DNA from: Nocardioidaceae bacterium
Lineage (GTDB): Bacteria; Actinomycetota; Actinomycetes; Propionibacteriales; Nocardioidaceae
Length of the DNA: 64,000 nucleotides
Reading direction: 5' to 3'
Assembly (NCBI GenBank): GCA_030655315.1
Contig: JAURVT010000045.1
Span: 1-64,000 of the forward strand
Part shown: positions 8,123-18,937 of the stretch, in pieces
Numbering within the stretch: the stretch's first letter is position 1
Layout of the letters: every line of letters starts with the position of its first letter
The notes under the pieces: generated by a model
Databases searched by the model: none
The model's input: only the letters and a program-made list of their open reading frames with translations
What the model was told of the DNA's origin: nothing
Program-made: the position numbers and the translations under genes

Positions 8123-9931
8123 GCCGGGGCGCGACCGGAGGAAGCCCGAGAGCCCGGGGAGGTCGTCGGAGTTCAGGTGGTCGACGCCGCGGTCGGCCAG
8201 CACCGACCACAGCGCGGACCGGGCGGGCCCGGGAGCGTCGGGCGTGGCCCAGAAGCGCAGCCGGTACCCGTCCCGGTGGGCCCGGCGGACGTACCGGTCG
8301 AGCCGGTCCTGCTCGACCGCGGGGAGGGGACCGGCGCCGGTCCAGGTGAAGGCCGACGTCCAGCTCTCGCTGACCAGCGGCATGAAGCTCGCGGGGTAGC
8401 CCGACCCGAGGTCAGCCAGGCGGCCGTCGTAGCCGGCGAACCGCGTCCGCTGCGCGAGCATCGTGTCGCGGGGACGGTTGCCGCTGACGACGACATCGAC
8501 CGCCCGGGTCCGGACCCGCGGGGCCAGCCGGCTGACCACGGTCGGGTAGCGACGCAGCAGCCGGTCGAGGGCGCGGTAGGTGGTCTCGCCCTCGGTCTTG
8601 AGGTCGACCAGCAGCTGCACCGGACGCTCGTCGCCGCGGTAGACGGTCCCGCCGGTGCGACGGACGCGCTGCCGGAGCGGGTCCAGGTACAGCCTCTCCA
8701 GCGTGCGGCCGGGTACGAGGTCGATCTCGTCGTGGCCGACCAGCAGCTCGCCGTCGCGCAGCCACACGTCCGCCTCGAGGCTCGTGAAGCCCTGGTCGAG
8801 CGCGTCCTGGAGTGGTCGGTCGTGCTCGTAGTCGTTGTGCGCGTGGGCGCGGTGGACGGCCGTCACCCGGCCGGCGCGCGGGTCGGGGTAGGCCCGCGGC
8901 AGGCGCAGGTCGTTCGCGGCCATCACCCGGCGCAGCAGGTCGGGTCGGTCGGTGATCATGCCGTCGACGCCGAGGTCGATCAGGTGCTGCATGGTGGCGG
9001 GGTCGTCCACCGTCCACGGGACGACGTCCAGCCCCGCGCGGTGGGCCCGACGCACCGACGCGCGCGTGGGGTAGGTCGTGAAGCCCGGGTCGGCGACCGT
9101 GCCGTCCTGCGGGGTCCCCTGGACGGGCGACCAGGCGTCGAACCCGAGGTGGTCGATGATCCGGACCGGGTCGCCACCGAAGTCGTCGGCGTCGACGCCG
9201 CCGAGCCACGGCGAGGCGCCGGGACGTCCGACCTGCAGGAAGTCGATGTTGTCGAGGGCCACGAGCGGCAGGTCGGGCTCGAGGCGCCGCATCAGCCGCA
9301 GCGAGCCCCAGTCGAAGCTCTGGATCGTCACCTGGTCGCCGATCCGCGCCTGCCGGATCTCGCGGGCGACGGCGCGCACGAACGCACCGCGGGGCGCGGT
9401 CTCGTCGGGGGCGCCGGCCTCGACCTTGGTCTCGATGTTCAGCCGCACGCCGTCGGCACGGTGACGGCGCACGAGCGCGAACACCTCGGCCAGGGTGGGC
9501 ATCGGCGAGCCGGGCGCGAGCTCCTGGTCGGGCCAGCGGGGCTGGCGCAGGCTGCCGCACTCGAGCGTGCGCACCTGCGCGAGCGTCAGGTCCTTCACGA
9601 AGTCGCCGACGTAGGGCCAGCGCGGGTCGCCGGTGCGCACCGGCGCCGTGTCCTGGCACTTCGCGCCGTTCACCTGGCGGTCGTGCGTGACGACGACCTC
9701 GCCGTCGCGCGTCACCTGGGTGTCGAGCTCGAGGGTGGTGACGCCCAGCTCGAGGGCCTTCGAGAACGACGCGCGGGTGCTCTCGACCGTCAGGCCGAGA
9801 CCGCCGCGGTGGGCCTGGAGGTCGAGGTCGCGCGGCCGGTCCGCGGTTGCGGGGGCCGCGGGGGAGAACGTCAGGACCGATGCCGCGACGGCCAGGCCGA
9901 CGACGCCGGAGAACAGGGTGGGAGGTCGCAT
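8117..9931 (-). CDS. Secreted two-domain glycerophosphodiester phosphodiesterase / PI-PLC-like protein
   Basis: A 604-residue protein with a Sec signal peptide (hydrophobic VVGLAVAASVLTF then APATA). The first domain (about 35-345) is a GDPD TIM barrel: QAHRGGLGLTVESTRASF, TLELDTQVTRDGEVVVTHD, and the final MITDRPDLLRRVM. The second (about 355-600) has AVHRAHAHNDYEHDRPL, SLEADVWLRDGELLVGHDE and VDLKTEG, the pattern of AIM6/PI-PLC-like phosphodiesterases. Both halves keep the His and Glu-Asp pairs expected for metal-dependent phosphodiester cleavage. GDPD releases glycerol-3-phosphate from deacylated phospholipids; the specificity of the second half is not known. The start has an excellent AGGAGGA site. 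Confidence 0.88.
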   Translation of the reverse strand: MRPPTLFSGVVGLAVAASVLTFSPAAPATADRPRDLDLQAHRGGLGLTVESTRASFSKALELGVTTLELDTQVTRDGEVVVTHDRQVNGAKCQDTAPVRTGDPRWPYVGDFVKDLTLAQVRTLECGSLRQPRWPDQELAPGSPMPTLAEVFALVRRHRADGVRLNIETKVEAGAPDETAPRGAFVRAVAREIRQARIGDQVTIQSFDWGSLRLMRRLEPDLPLVALDNIDFLQVGRPGASPWLGGVDADDFGGDPVRIIDHLGFDAWSPVQGTPQDGTVADPGFTTYPTRASVRRAHRAGLDVVPWTVDDPATMQHLIDLGVDGMITDRPDLLRRVMAANDLRLPRAYPDPRAGRVTAVHRAHAHNDYEHDRPLQDALDQGFTSLEADVWLRDGELLVGHDEIDLVPGRTLERLYLDPLRQRVRRTGGTVYRGDERPVQLLVDLKTEGETTYRALDRLLRRYPTVVSRLAPRVRTRAVDVVVSGNRPRDTMLAQRTRFAGYDGRLADLGSGYPASFMPLVSESWTSAFTWTGAGPLPAVEQDRLDRYVRRAHRDGYRLRFWATPDAPGPARSALWSVLADRGVDHLNSDDLPGLSGFLRSRPGD

Positions 9932-10006
9932 GCCGTCCTCCTACCCGCGCAGGAGTCGCGGCGGTGAACGGCGGGTGCCCGGCCCGCGAACCCTGCCGGC
10001 CCGTCG

Positions 10007-10012
10007 TAGGCT
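10007..10012 (+). promoter_or_regulatory. Leaderless -10 box (TAGGCT)
   Basis: TAGGCT ends exactly six bases before the ATG of the Trm112-like gene; no Shine-Dalgarno sequence fits between. Confidence 0.55.
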
Positions 10013-10018
10013 CGCCGC

Positions 10019-10228
10019 ATGAGCCTCGACCCCGCCCTGCGTCGGATCCTGGTGTGCCCGCAGGACCGCGGCGAGCTGCTGCTCGTCGAGGACGAGCTGC
10101 TGTACAACCCGCGCCTGCGCCGTGCCTACCCGATCCGCGACGGCGTCCCCGTGATGCTCACCGGCGAGGCCCGCGACGTCGAGGGCGCCGAGCACGACGA
10201 CCTCCTCACCCGCGCCACCCCCGCCTGA
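10019..10228 (+). CDS. Trm112-family small protein
   Basis: A 69-residue protein with the Trm112/UPF0434 signature: LVCPQDRGELLL near the N-terminus and YNPRLRRAYPIRDGVPVML in the middle. Trm112 is an activating zinc-binding partner of methyltransferases in eukaryotes; bacterial homologues are small and mostly uncharacterised. Only one Cys is visible (C13), so the canonical four-Cys zinc site is not intact. It stands alone between a divergent phosphodiesterase gene and a convergent GntR gene and is preceded by a leaderless-type promoter. A role as a methyltransferase partner is inference. Confidence 0.85.
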   Translation: MSLDPALRRILVCPQDRGELLLVEDELLYNPRLRRAYPIRDGVPVMLTGEARDVEGAEHDDLLTRATPA

Positions 10229-10247
10229 GCGACCCCCGACCGTCGCC

Positions 10248-10302
10248 GAGATACGGGTTCTGCACCACCGCGGAGCTTCGCGTGGTGCAGAAGCCGTATC
10301 TC
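10248..10302. repeat. 55-bp intergenic palindrome
   Basis: Left arm 10248-10268 and right arm 10282-10302 match at 20 of 21 positions (arms begin GAGATACGG and end CCGTATCTC); the 13-base centre CGCGGAGCTTCGC is itself almost self-complementary. It lies between the convergent Trm112 and GntR genes, so it may act as a bidirectional terminator, but it is far longer than needed and resembles the other long palindromes in this window. Confidence 0.85.
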
Positions 10303-10312
10303 GCGGACGGGG

Positions 10313-10956
10313 TCAGGGGGCGTGACGGAGGAGGTAGCCGTCGCGGGAGTTGCGGACGTGGCGACGCATGGCGTCGGCGGCGTCGTCGACACGGCCGGTG
10401 ACGACGGCGTCGGCGAGCTCGGCGTGCTCGGCCCAGGAGTGCTGGCCGCGGACCTGCACGTCGAGGGCGTAGAGCCACTCGATCTTGGCCGACACCTGCC
10501 GCAGCAGGTGGTGCAGGCTCGCGTTGCCGCTGAGCTCGGCGAGGGTCAGGTGGAACTCGGTGTTCAGCCCGGGCAGCAGGTCGGGGTCGCTGCCCAGCAG
10601 CGCCGTGCCGGACGCGACGAGACCACGCAGCCGGTCGCCGTCGGCGGCCATCGCGTCGGCCGGGCCCTCGGCGAACCGCGCCGCCAGGCGCGACGCCGTG
10701 AGCACCTCGATGGTCTCGCGGACGGTGAACAGGTCGCGGGCGTCGGCGGTGTCGAGGCGGGCCACGGTGACGCCCGCGTAGGCGCGCGACGTCACGAAGC
10801 CCTCGCCCTCGAGGGCCTTCAGCGCCTCGCGGACGGGGACCCGCGACACGCCGTACTCCTCGCAGAGGCTCGCCTCGGTGAGCCGCTGGCCCACCCCGAA
10901 CCGCCCGCCGACGACGTCGCGACGCAGCCGGTGCGTCACGTCCTCGCCGAGGCGGC

Positions 10957-10960
<4 letters not shown>
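10313..10960 (-). CDS. GntR-family regulator with FCD domain, end of the peptide-uptake operon
   Basis: A 215-residue protein. Residues 1-66 form the winged helix typical of GntR (LTEASLCEEYGVSRVPVREALKALEGEGFV); residues ~75-205 are an all-helical FCD ligand domain with the conserved Asn/His pattern (NTEFHLTLAELSGN, RGQHSWAEH) that usually binds a metal and a carboxylate ligand. The ATG overlaps the stop of the ATPase gene as ATGA, making it the last gene of the six-gene operon. FadR/FCD regulators often bind TTGTnnnACAA-like palindromes. A perfect TTGTATACAA lies at the operon promoter, so autoregulation of the operon by a gamma-glutamyl or amino-acid ligand is a reasonable inference. Confidence 0.92.
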
Positions 10961-12610
<1,650 letters not shown>

Positions 12611-12627
<17 letters not shown>

Positions 12628-14413
12628 AGCCCTGGGCCCCCCTCGGGTTGGCGCCCGCGGCCAGCAGGCCGGTGGCGGGGTCACGGGTGACCGCCGAGAG
12701 GCGACCGAGCGCCCAGTCGCCGGCGCGGGTGACGACGTGGCCGCGGGCCTCGAGCGCGGCGACCACCTCGTCGCCGATCCGGTCCTCGACGACGAGCCCG
12801 CCGGGCGTCCAGGTGCGGGGCCAGAACGACCCGGGCATCGACGTGGTGTGCAGCGCGGGCGCGTCGATCGCCTCCTGCGGCGTGTAGCCGCCGACGAGCA
12901 CGCGCAGCAGGTAGAGCAGCTGCCACTGGTCCTGCTGGTCGCCGCCGGGCGTGCCGAGCGCGGAGACCGGCACCCCGTCCCGGAGCAGCAGGGTGGGCGT
13001 CAGCGTGGTGCGCGGGCGACGACCCGGGCGCAGCGCGGACGGCGACGACTCGTCGAGCCACGTCATCTGCAGCCGGGTGCCGAGGCAGAATCCGAGCGAC
13101 GGGATGGTCGGGGACGACTGCAGCCAGCCGCCGGACGGGGTGGCCGCGACGAGGTTGCCCCAGCGGTCGACGACGTCGATGTGGCAGGTGTCGCCCTTGG
13201 TCCGCCCGGCGACGGTGACGGTGGGCTCGCCGGCGCCGACCGCGCCCTCGTACTGCTCCGCGGTGGCCAGCGGCGGGACGAACGGCGCGGCGCCGTCGAT
13301 CTCGCCGGGACGGAACTCGGTGGACGCGGTGTCGCCGATCAGCGCCCGGCGGGTGGCCGCGTAATCCGGGGAGAGCAGGACGTCGAGCCGGGCGCCGCCG
13401 TCCTCGGGGTCGCCGTAGTGGGCGTCGCGGTCGGCGAGCGCGAGCTTGAGGGCCTCGACGACGCGGTGCGCGCCGTCGGCCGTCGACGGGTCGATCTCGT
13501 GCGGCTCGAACCCGTCGAGGATCGCGAGCGCCTGCAGCAGCGCCGGTCCCTGTCCCCAGGCGCCCGTCTTGGCGACGGTGTGGCCGGCGAACTCGAGCGT
13601 GGTGGCGGGCTCGTAGGTGGCGCTGAAGGCGGCGAGGTCGGCGGCGGTCATCACGCCCGCGTGGTCGGTGCCGCTGGAGTGCCGGTGGCTCTCGCGCACG
13701 AACGCGTCGACCGCCTCGGCGACGAACCCCGAGCGCCACGCGTCGCGGGCGGCGTCGACGCGAGCCTCCCGGGTGGTGGCGCCCTCGCCGGCGGCGACCA
13801 GCCGCTCGAGGGTGTCGGCGTAGGTCTCGAGCCGGACCACGTCGCCGGCCTCGGGCGGCGCGCCCGACGGCATCCAGGTGCTCGCCGAGGTGGGCCAGTG
13901 GTCGGTGAACAGGTCGCGCATCGTCGCGATCATCCCGGCGGCGCGGGGGGAGACCTGGTGACCGTCGCGGGCGTAGCCGACGGCGAAGGCGAGCACGTCG
14001 GCGAGCTCCCAGGTGCCGTGGTCGCGCAGCAGCAGCAGCCACGCGTCGACGGCGCCGGGCACCGCCGCGGCCAGCGCACCGGCACCGGGGACGAGGTCGA
14101 GGCCCTCGGCGCGGTAGTGCTCGATGGTGGCCCCGGCGGGCGCCGGCCCCTGGCCCATGAGCACGACCGGTGTGGGGTCGTCCGCGGTCGCGAACAGGCC
14201 CGTCATGTCGCCGCCGGCGCCGTTGAGGTGCGGCTCGACGACGTGCAGGACGAAGCCGCCGGCGACGGCCGCGTCGAAGGCGTTGCCGCCGCGCTCCAGC
14301 ACGGCCTGCGCGGTGGACGAGGCGAGCCAGTGCGTCGAGGCGGCCATGCCGAAGGTGCCCCGCAGCGTGGGACGGGTGGTGTGCTCGGGCGGACGGACGA
14401 ACGGCGAGGTCAT
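12611..14413 (-). CDS. Gamma-glutamyltransferase family protein
   Basis: A 600-residue Ntn-hydrolase. Motifs include AQAVLERGGNAFDAAVAGGF near the N-terminus, the autoprocessing and nucleophile Thr in GDTCHIDVVDRWGNLVAATP, and the substrate-binding GGWLQSSP and PGRRPRTTLTPTLLL segments. Such enzymes cleave gamma-glutamyl bonds of glutathione and related peptides, by hydrolysis or transfer. No Sec signal peptide is apparent at the N-terminus (MTSPFVRPPEHTT), so it is probably cytoplasmic and acts after uptake. It starts two bases after the permease stop and overlaps the ATPase gene, so it is part of the transporter operon, which points to import followed by intracellular cleavage. Confidence 0.92.
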
Positions 14414-14415
14414 GG

Positions 14416-15300
14416 TCAGCGCTCCTGACGGGAGGGGTCCAGGGTGTCGCGCAGCGCGTCGCCGAACAGGTTGAAGGCCAGACAGATCACGGCGATCGCG
14501 AGGCCGGGGAACACCGCGGCGGACGGCGCGCGGAAGAGGTACTGCTGGGCGTCGGACAGCATGATGCCGAGGCTCGGCGTGGGCGGCTGGATGCCGAGAC
14601 CGAGGAACGACAGCAGCGCCTCCCCGATCACCGCGACGGGCATGATCACCGTCGCCTGGACGATGATCGCCGACGCCGCGTTGGGGAGCACGTGCTGGCC
14701 GAGGATGCGCAGGCCGGACGCGTCGAGGCTGCGGGCCGACAGCACGAACTCCAGCTCCTTGAATCGCAGGGTCTCGGCGCGGACGACCCGGATCATCGTG
14801 GGCACCTGGGCGATGCCGAGCGCGATCGCCGCGTTCGACAGGCTGGCGCCGTTGATGGCCGCGAGCCCGACCGCGATCACCAGGAACGGGAACGCCAGCA
14901 TCAGGTCGGTGAGCCGCGAGACGATCGCGTCGAGCCAGCCCCAGTAGCCCGCGACCAGGCCGAGCGGGGTGCCGACGACCACGGCGAGCAGCACCGACAG
15001 GACGCCGACCAGCAGGGACGCGCGGGCGCCGAAGAGGACGCGGGAGAGCACGTCGCGGCCGAGGTCGTCGGTGCCCAGCGGGTAGCCGATCGTGAGGAAC
15101 CGCTGGAACGGCACGTCGAAGTCGACCCGGGTGGGCGGGTACGGGGCGATCAGCGGCGCGAGCACGGCCGCGAGCACCACGACCAGGAGCAGCGCTCCGC
15201 CGACCAGGCCGAGCGGGTTGTGCAGCAGGCTGTGCAGGACGCGGCCGCGGCGGCGGCCGAGGTCGGGCTCGGTGTCGGGCACGGGGGTGCTGACGGCCAT
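14416..15300 (-). CDS. Peptide ABC transporter permease, DppC/GsiD type
   Basis: A 294-residue inner-membrane permease with six hydrophobic helices, the DppC-type N-terminal extension (HNPLGLVGGALLLVVVLAAV followed by LAPLIAPYPP) and the coupling motif around EFVLSARSLDASGLRILGQHVLPN (EAA loop). GTDDLGRDVLSRVLFGARASL before helix 2 is the family signature. The ATG overlaps the stop of the DppB-type permease by one base (TGATG). It pairs with that permease to form the translocation pore for oligopeptides or glutathione-like substrates. Confidence 0.94.
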   Translation of the reverse strand: MAVSTPVPDTEPDLGRRRGRVLHSLLHNPLGLVGGALLLVVVLAAVLAPLIAPYPPTRVDFDVPFQRFLTIGYPLGTDDLGRDVLSRVLFGARASLLVGVLSVLLAVVVGTPLGLVAGYWGWLDAIVSRLTDLMLAFPFLVIAVGLAAINGASLSNAAIALGIAQVPTMIRVVRAETLRFKELEFVLSARSLDASGLRILGQHVLPNAASAIIVQATVIMPVAVIGEALLSFLGLGIQPPTPSLGIMLSDAQQYLFRAPSAAVFPGLAIAVICLAFNLFGDALRDTLDPSRQER

Positions 15301-16253
15301 CAGGACCTGCCTCCTACGCGGATGCGCGGGTTGATGAGCGAGTAGAGGACGTCGACCGCGAGGTTGATGACGATGTACGCCGCCGTGACGACGAGCACGA
15401 CCGCCTGGATCACGGGGTAGTCGCGCGTGAAGACCGAGTCGAGGGTGAGCTTGCCGAAGCCGGGCAGCCCGAAGATCCGCTCGGTGACCACGGCGCCGGA
15501 GATCAGTCCTCCGAGCTGCAGGCCGATGATCGTCACGACGACGATCAGCGAGTTGCGCAGCGCGTAGTGCGACAGCACCCGGCCGCGGGACAGGCCCTTG
15601 GCGCGGGCGGTGCGCACGTAGTCCGTCGACAGCGACTCCAGCATCGCCGAGCGGGTCTGGCGCATCACCACGGCCGCGAGCGCCGTCCCGAGGATGACCG
15701 CGGGCAGGAACAGGTAGTAGGCCGCGCGGACGGGGTTCTCGGTGACGGGCACGTAGCCCGACGCGGGGAACCAGCCGAGGCCGACCGACAGGTACAGGAT
15801 CGCGAGGATGCCCAGCCAGAAGCTGGGAACCGACAGCCCGACGAGCGCGAACGCGTTGGCCACCCACTCGGGCCAGCGACCACGGTAGACCGCGGCCACG
15901 ACGCCCGCGCCGATGCCGATGACGACCGCCACGACGATCGCGAACAGCGACAGCCACAGCGTGACGGGCAGCGTGGCGCCGATCAGCTCGGTGACCGGCG
16001 TGCCCGTGCGGACCGACTGACCGAGGTCACCGCTGAGCGTGTCGGTGACGAAGCGCCAGTACTGCACCAGCACGGGCTGGTCGAGACCGAGGTCGGCGCG
16101 CACCTGGGCGAGACGCTCGGGGTCGGCCTCCTCCCCGGCCAGCGCGAGCGCCGGGTCGCCGGGGAGGGCCCGGACGCCCCAGAACACCACGACCGACGAC
16201 AGGAACATCGTCAGCGCCGCCTGCCAGAGGCGGTTGAGCAGGTAGCGGCCCAT
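15300..16253 (-). CDS. Peptide ABC transporter permease, DppB/GsiC type
   Basis: A 317-residue permease beginning MGRYLLNRLWQAALTMFLSS, the usual DppB start. DLGLDQPVLVQYWRFV, GDLGQSVRTGTPV and the EAA-loop segment DYVRTARAKGLSRGRVLSHY are all family signatures. Six membrane helices are visible. Its ATG overlaps the final base of the binding-protein gene stop, so the two are coupled. Together with the DppC-type partner it forms the pore; substrate is inferred from the operon to be a gamma-glutamyl peptide. Confidence 0.94.
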   Translation of the reverse strand: MGRYLLNRLWQAALTMFLSSVVVFWGVRALPGDPALALAGEEADPERLAQVRADLGLDQPVLVQYWRFVTDTLSGDLGQSVRTGTPVTELIGATLPVTLWLSLFAIVVAVVIGIGAGVVAAVYRGRWPEWVANAFALVGLSVPSFWLGILAILYLSVGLGWFPASGYVPVTENPVRAAYYLFLPAVILGTALAAVVMRQTRSAMLESLSTDYVRTARAKGLSRGRVLSHYALRNSLIVVVTIIGLQLGGLISGAVVTERIFGLPGFGKLTLDSVFTRDYPVIQAVVLVVTAAYIVINLAVDVLYSLINPRIRVGGRS

Positions 16254-17884
16254 CAGCCCTCACCCGCCAGGAAGCCCGCCCGGCCGAGCCGGACGACGCC
16301 GTCGGCGTAGGTCGAGACACCCGCGACGTCCTCGCTGTACGCGGTGAGGTTGCGCTGGCGGTAGAGGTAGACGATCGGGTCGTCCTCCTGCACCTGGGTG
16401 ACCACCTCGCCGTACGTCTGCGCGCGCTGCGCGGGGTCGGTCTGCTGGGCGGCGCGGTCGAGGAGCGCGTCGACCTCGGGGTTGCTGTAGCCCGAGTAGT
16501 TGTTGCCCTGCTCGCTGCCGAGGAACGCGAAGGTGTTGCCGTGGGGGTCGACCCGGCCGGACCACCCGAGCTGCAGCAGCTCGAAGTCGCCGCGCGTCTG
16601 AACGTCCAGGAGGGTGGAGTACTCGACCGGCGAGATCTGCAGGTCGAACCCGCCGTCGGCCACCGCGGCCTGCAGGGCCTGGGCCAGGCGCAGCGTGTCG
16701 GGGGTGTTCGAGACCTGCATGGTGAGCTCGAGTGGCGCGTCGACGCCGGCCTCCTCCAGCAGCTTCTTCGACAGGGCGGGATCGTACGCGGGGCAGGCGT
16801 CGCTCGCCTCCGTCGCGAACTCCGAGGTGGGCGAGATGGGCGAGCACGCTGGTTCGAACCAGTTGTTGAACACGGAGTTGACCAGCGCCTGGCGGTCGAT
16901 CGCGTGCTCGAAGGCCTGGCGGACGCGGGGGTCCTGGGCCAGCGGGGTGTCGATCTCGCCCGGCGGCTCGCCGGTGCCGTCGACGTTGCCGAGGTTGAAG
17001 GTGACGCCCTGGTAGCCGAACGAGCCCACCTGCAGCAGGCCGACGCCGTCCTCGCGGTCGAGCGCGTCGACGTCCTGCGGGGAGACCGAGTCGATCACCT
17101 GCACGTCGCCCGACCGCAGGTTGGCCGCGCGGATGTTGGCGTCGGTCATGATCCGGTAGGTGATCGTGTCGAGGTTGACCTCGTCGGCCGCGTAGTAGCG
17201 CGGGTCGCGCTCGACGCTGATGGACGTCTGGGGCACCCTCTCGCGGAACTTGAACGGCCCGACGCAGACGGGGGCCGTGCCGAAGTCGTCGCCGAGCCGG
17301 TCCAGGGCCTGTGGCGACATGATCATGCCGGCGCGGTCGGACAGGGCGGCGGTGATCGGCGCGAACGGCGTCTCGTACGCGAGCCGGACCGTCCGGTCGT
17401 CCGGCGTGGTGATGTCGGTGATCGGCCCCATCTCCGACGCGCGCGACGAGTCGTCCTTGTTCAGGTGGCGCTCCAGCGTCGTGCGGACGGCCGCGGCGTC
17501 GAACGGCGTGCCGTCGGCGAACTCGATGCCGTCGCGCAGGGGGATCGTCACCGTGCGGCCGCCGTCGCCGAGCGTGGGCAGCGCCGACGCGAGCTGCGGG
17601 ACGATCTCGCCCTTCGCGTCGGTGTCGTAGAGCTTCTCGCAGATCGTGTTCATCACGTAGCGCGTGTACAGCGACGACGACGTGGTCGGGTCGAGCACGT
17701 CCGGCTCGGCCGACAGCCCCATCACGAGGTCACCGCCGTCGCGGACCGCGCGGTCGCCGATCGGGGCGTCGGTGACGTCGGTGCGCTCGACGCGCTCCGG
17801 CGGCGGCTGCACCTGGTAGCAGCCGGCCAGGACCAGGGCGACCAGGCAGGCCAGGACGGCGGCGCCGGCTCGGCGGGTGGGCAC
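16253..17884 (-). CDS. Extracellular solute-binding lipoprotein, family 5 (peptide/GsiB-like)
   Basis: A 543-residue SBP_bac_5 protein. The N-terminus is a lipoprotein signal: TRRAGAAVLACLVALVLAGC with the lipidated Cys at the end of that stretch. The mature protein has the family pattern GGDLVMGLSAEPDVLDPTTS, YDTDAKGEIVPQLA and VDTITYRI-like segments through to a C-terminal IVYLYRQRNL. The GTG start at 17884 is supported by GAGGAG seven bases upstream and by the position of the signal; an upstream in-frame GTG at 17953 would add a non-signal extension and pass through the operator. It captures substrate outside the membrane and is the first gene of the operon. Confidence 0.92.
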   Translation of the reverse strand: MPTRRAGAAVLACLVALVLAGCYQVQPPPERVERTDVTDAPIGDRAVRDGGDLVMGLSAEPDVLDPTTSSSLYTRYVMNTICEKLYDTDAKGEIVPQLASALPTLGDGGRTVTIPLRDGIEFADGTPFDAAAVRTTLERHLNKDDSSRASEMGPITDITTPDDRTVRLAYETPFAPITAALSDRAGMIMSPQALDRLGDDFGTAPVCVGPFKFRERVPQTSISVERDPRYYAADEVNLDTITYRIMTDANIRAANLRSGDVQVIDSVSPQDVDALDREDGVGLLQVGSFGYQGVTFNLGNVDGTGEPPGEIDTPLAQDPRVRQAFEHAIDRQALVNSVFNNWFEPACSPISPTSEFATEASDACPAYDPALSKKLLEEAGVDAPLELTMQVSNTPDTLRLAQALQAAVADGGFDLQISPVEYSTLLDVQTRGDFELLQLGWSGRVDPHGNTFAFLGSEQGNNYSGYSNPEVDALLDRAAQQTDPAQRAQTYGEVVTQVQEDDPIVYLYRQRNLTAYSEDVAGVSTYADGVVRLGRAGFLAGEG

Positions 17885-17921
17885 GGGAGGGCTCCTCGGG
17901 GGGCGGGAGAGCGGTGCGGGG

Positions 17922-17931
17922 TTGTATACAA
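17922..17931. promoter_or_regulatory. Probable GntR/FCD operator TTGTATACAA
   Basis: A perfect 10-bp palindrome 37 bases upstream of the binding-protein start. It is one of the few AT-rich spots in the region and contains TATACA, which could be the -10 box, so a bound repressor would block transcription. TTGTATACAA-like sites are typical of FadR/FCD GntR regulators, and such a regulator is the last gene of this operon. Confidence 0.6.
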
Positions 17932-17983
17932 TCTGCCCGCCGCACGTTTCCACGGGGTTGCGGGTCCGTCAAGGGTCGGTTCC

Positions 17984-18890
17984 GGGTGCGGCTCCGCCGG
18001 GGTGCTCGCCGGCGGGCGGCTGTGGACGGGGTGGGTGGTCGAGGCTCGCCGCGGCTGGATGCGGGTCTCGGTGGGTGGACCGGCCGTCACCACCGGCCCC
18101 GGCAGTCACATCGACCCCGGGAGTCACACCGCCCCAGGCAAACTGGTGCGAAGCACGGTGGATCCACCGTGTTTCGCACCGTTTGTCGTGTCCTGCACCC
18201 CGGCCGTCCACCCTGTGGGGCCCGAGTCCGGCCACGGGCGCGGCCGTAGCGAACCCTGTCCGTAGGCGCGCCCTCCGTCGCGGGAGCACATCGTTCGGCA
18301 GCCGCGTTCGTGCGGGTTCCGGCTGCGGCGCCGCCGGGGTGCTCGCCGACAGGCACCTACGGACGGGGCGGGTGGCCGAGGCCCACCGCGGCCGGGTGCA
18401 CGACTCGGTGGGTGGGGGTGGAGCACCACCGGCCCCGGCAGTCACACCGACCCGGGCAACCGGTCGCGAAGCATGGTGGATCCACCGTGCTTCGCGCCGT
18501 TTGCCATGGTCGGCACCCCAGCAGCCTCACCCCGTGGGGCCCGAGGCCGGCCACCAGCCCGAGCCGAAGCGGATCCCGTCCGTAGGTGCGCCATTCGTCC
18601 CGCGAGCACCCCAACGGGCAGCCGCGCTCGTGCGGATGTTGTGTGCGGCGCCGCCGGGGTGCTCGCCGACAGGCAGCTACGGACGGGGCGGGCGGCCGAG
18701 GCCCACCGCGGCGGCCGGGTGCACGTCTCGGTGGGTGGGGGGTGGAGCACCACCGGCCCCGGCAGTCACACCGACCCAGGCAACCGGTCGCGAAGCATGG
18801 TGGATCCACCGTGCTTCGCGCCGTTTGCCATGGTCCGCACCCGGGACGTCCCACCCTGTGGGACCCGAGGCCGGCCACGAGCCCGACCCG
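17984..18890. repeat. Three tandem ~320-bp palindromic repeat units in a gene-free block
   Basis: The 1,053-base spacer between the binding-protein and AbgT genes contains no credible gene. It holds three diverged copies of one unit. The marker CCGCCGGGGTGCTCGCC begins at 17994, 18331 and 18651, giving periods of 337 and 320. Each unit has at its middle a strong palindrome around GGTGGATCCACC (18145-18180, 18455-18505, 18781-18828), and the outer parts are weakly inverted too: GCACCTACGGACGGG in copy 2 faces CCCGTCCGTAGGTGCG at the end of that copy. Long open frames through the block in several frames are due to base composition and repeat the same peptides. Confidence 0.9.
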
Positions 18891-18937
18891 AACCGGCAGC
18901 CGCGCCGCGGCAGCCCCACCGAACGCCGACGCGACCC

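Noticed and set aside
17984-18890. CRISPR array or coding tandem repeat
   Set aside because: Units are ~320 bp and diverged, with no short identical repeats or spacers and no cas genes. Open frames inside simply repeat the same low-complexity peptides in several frames.
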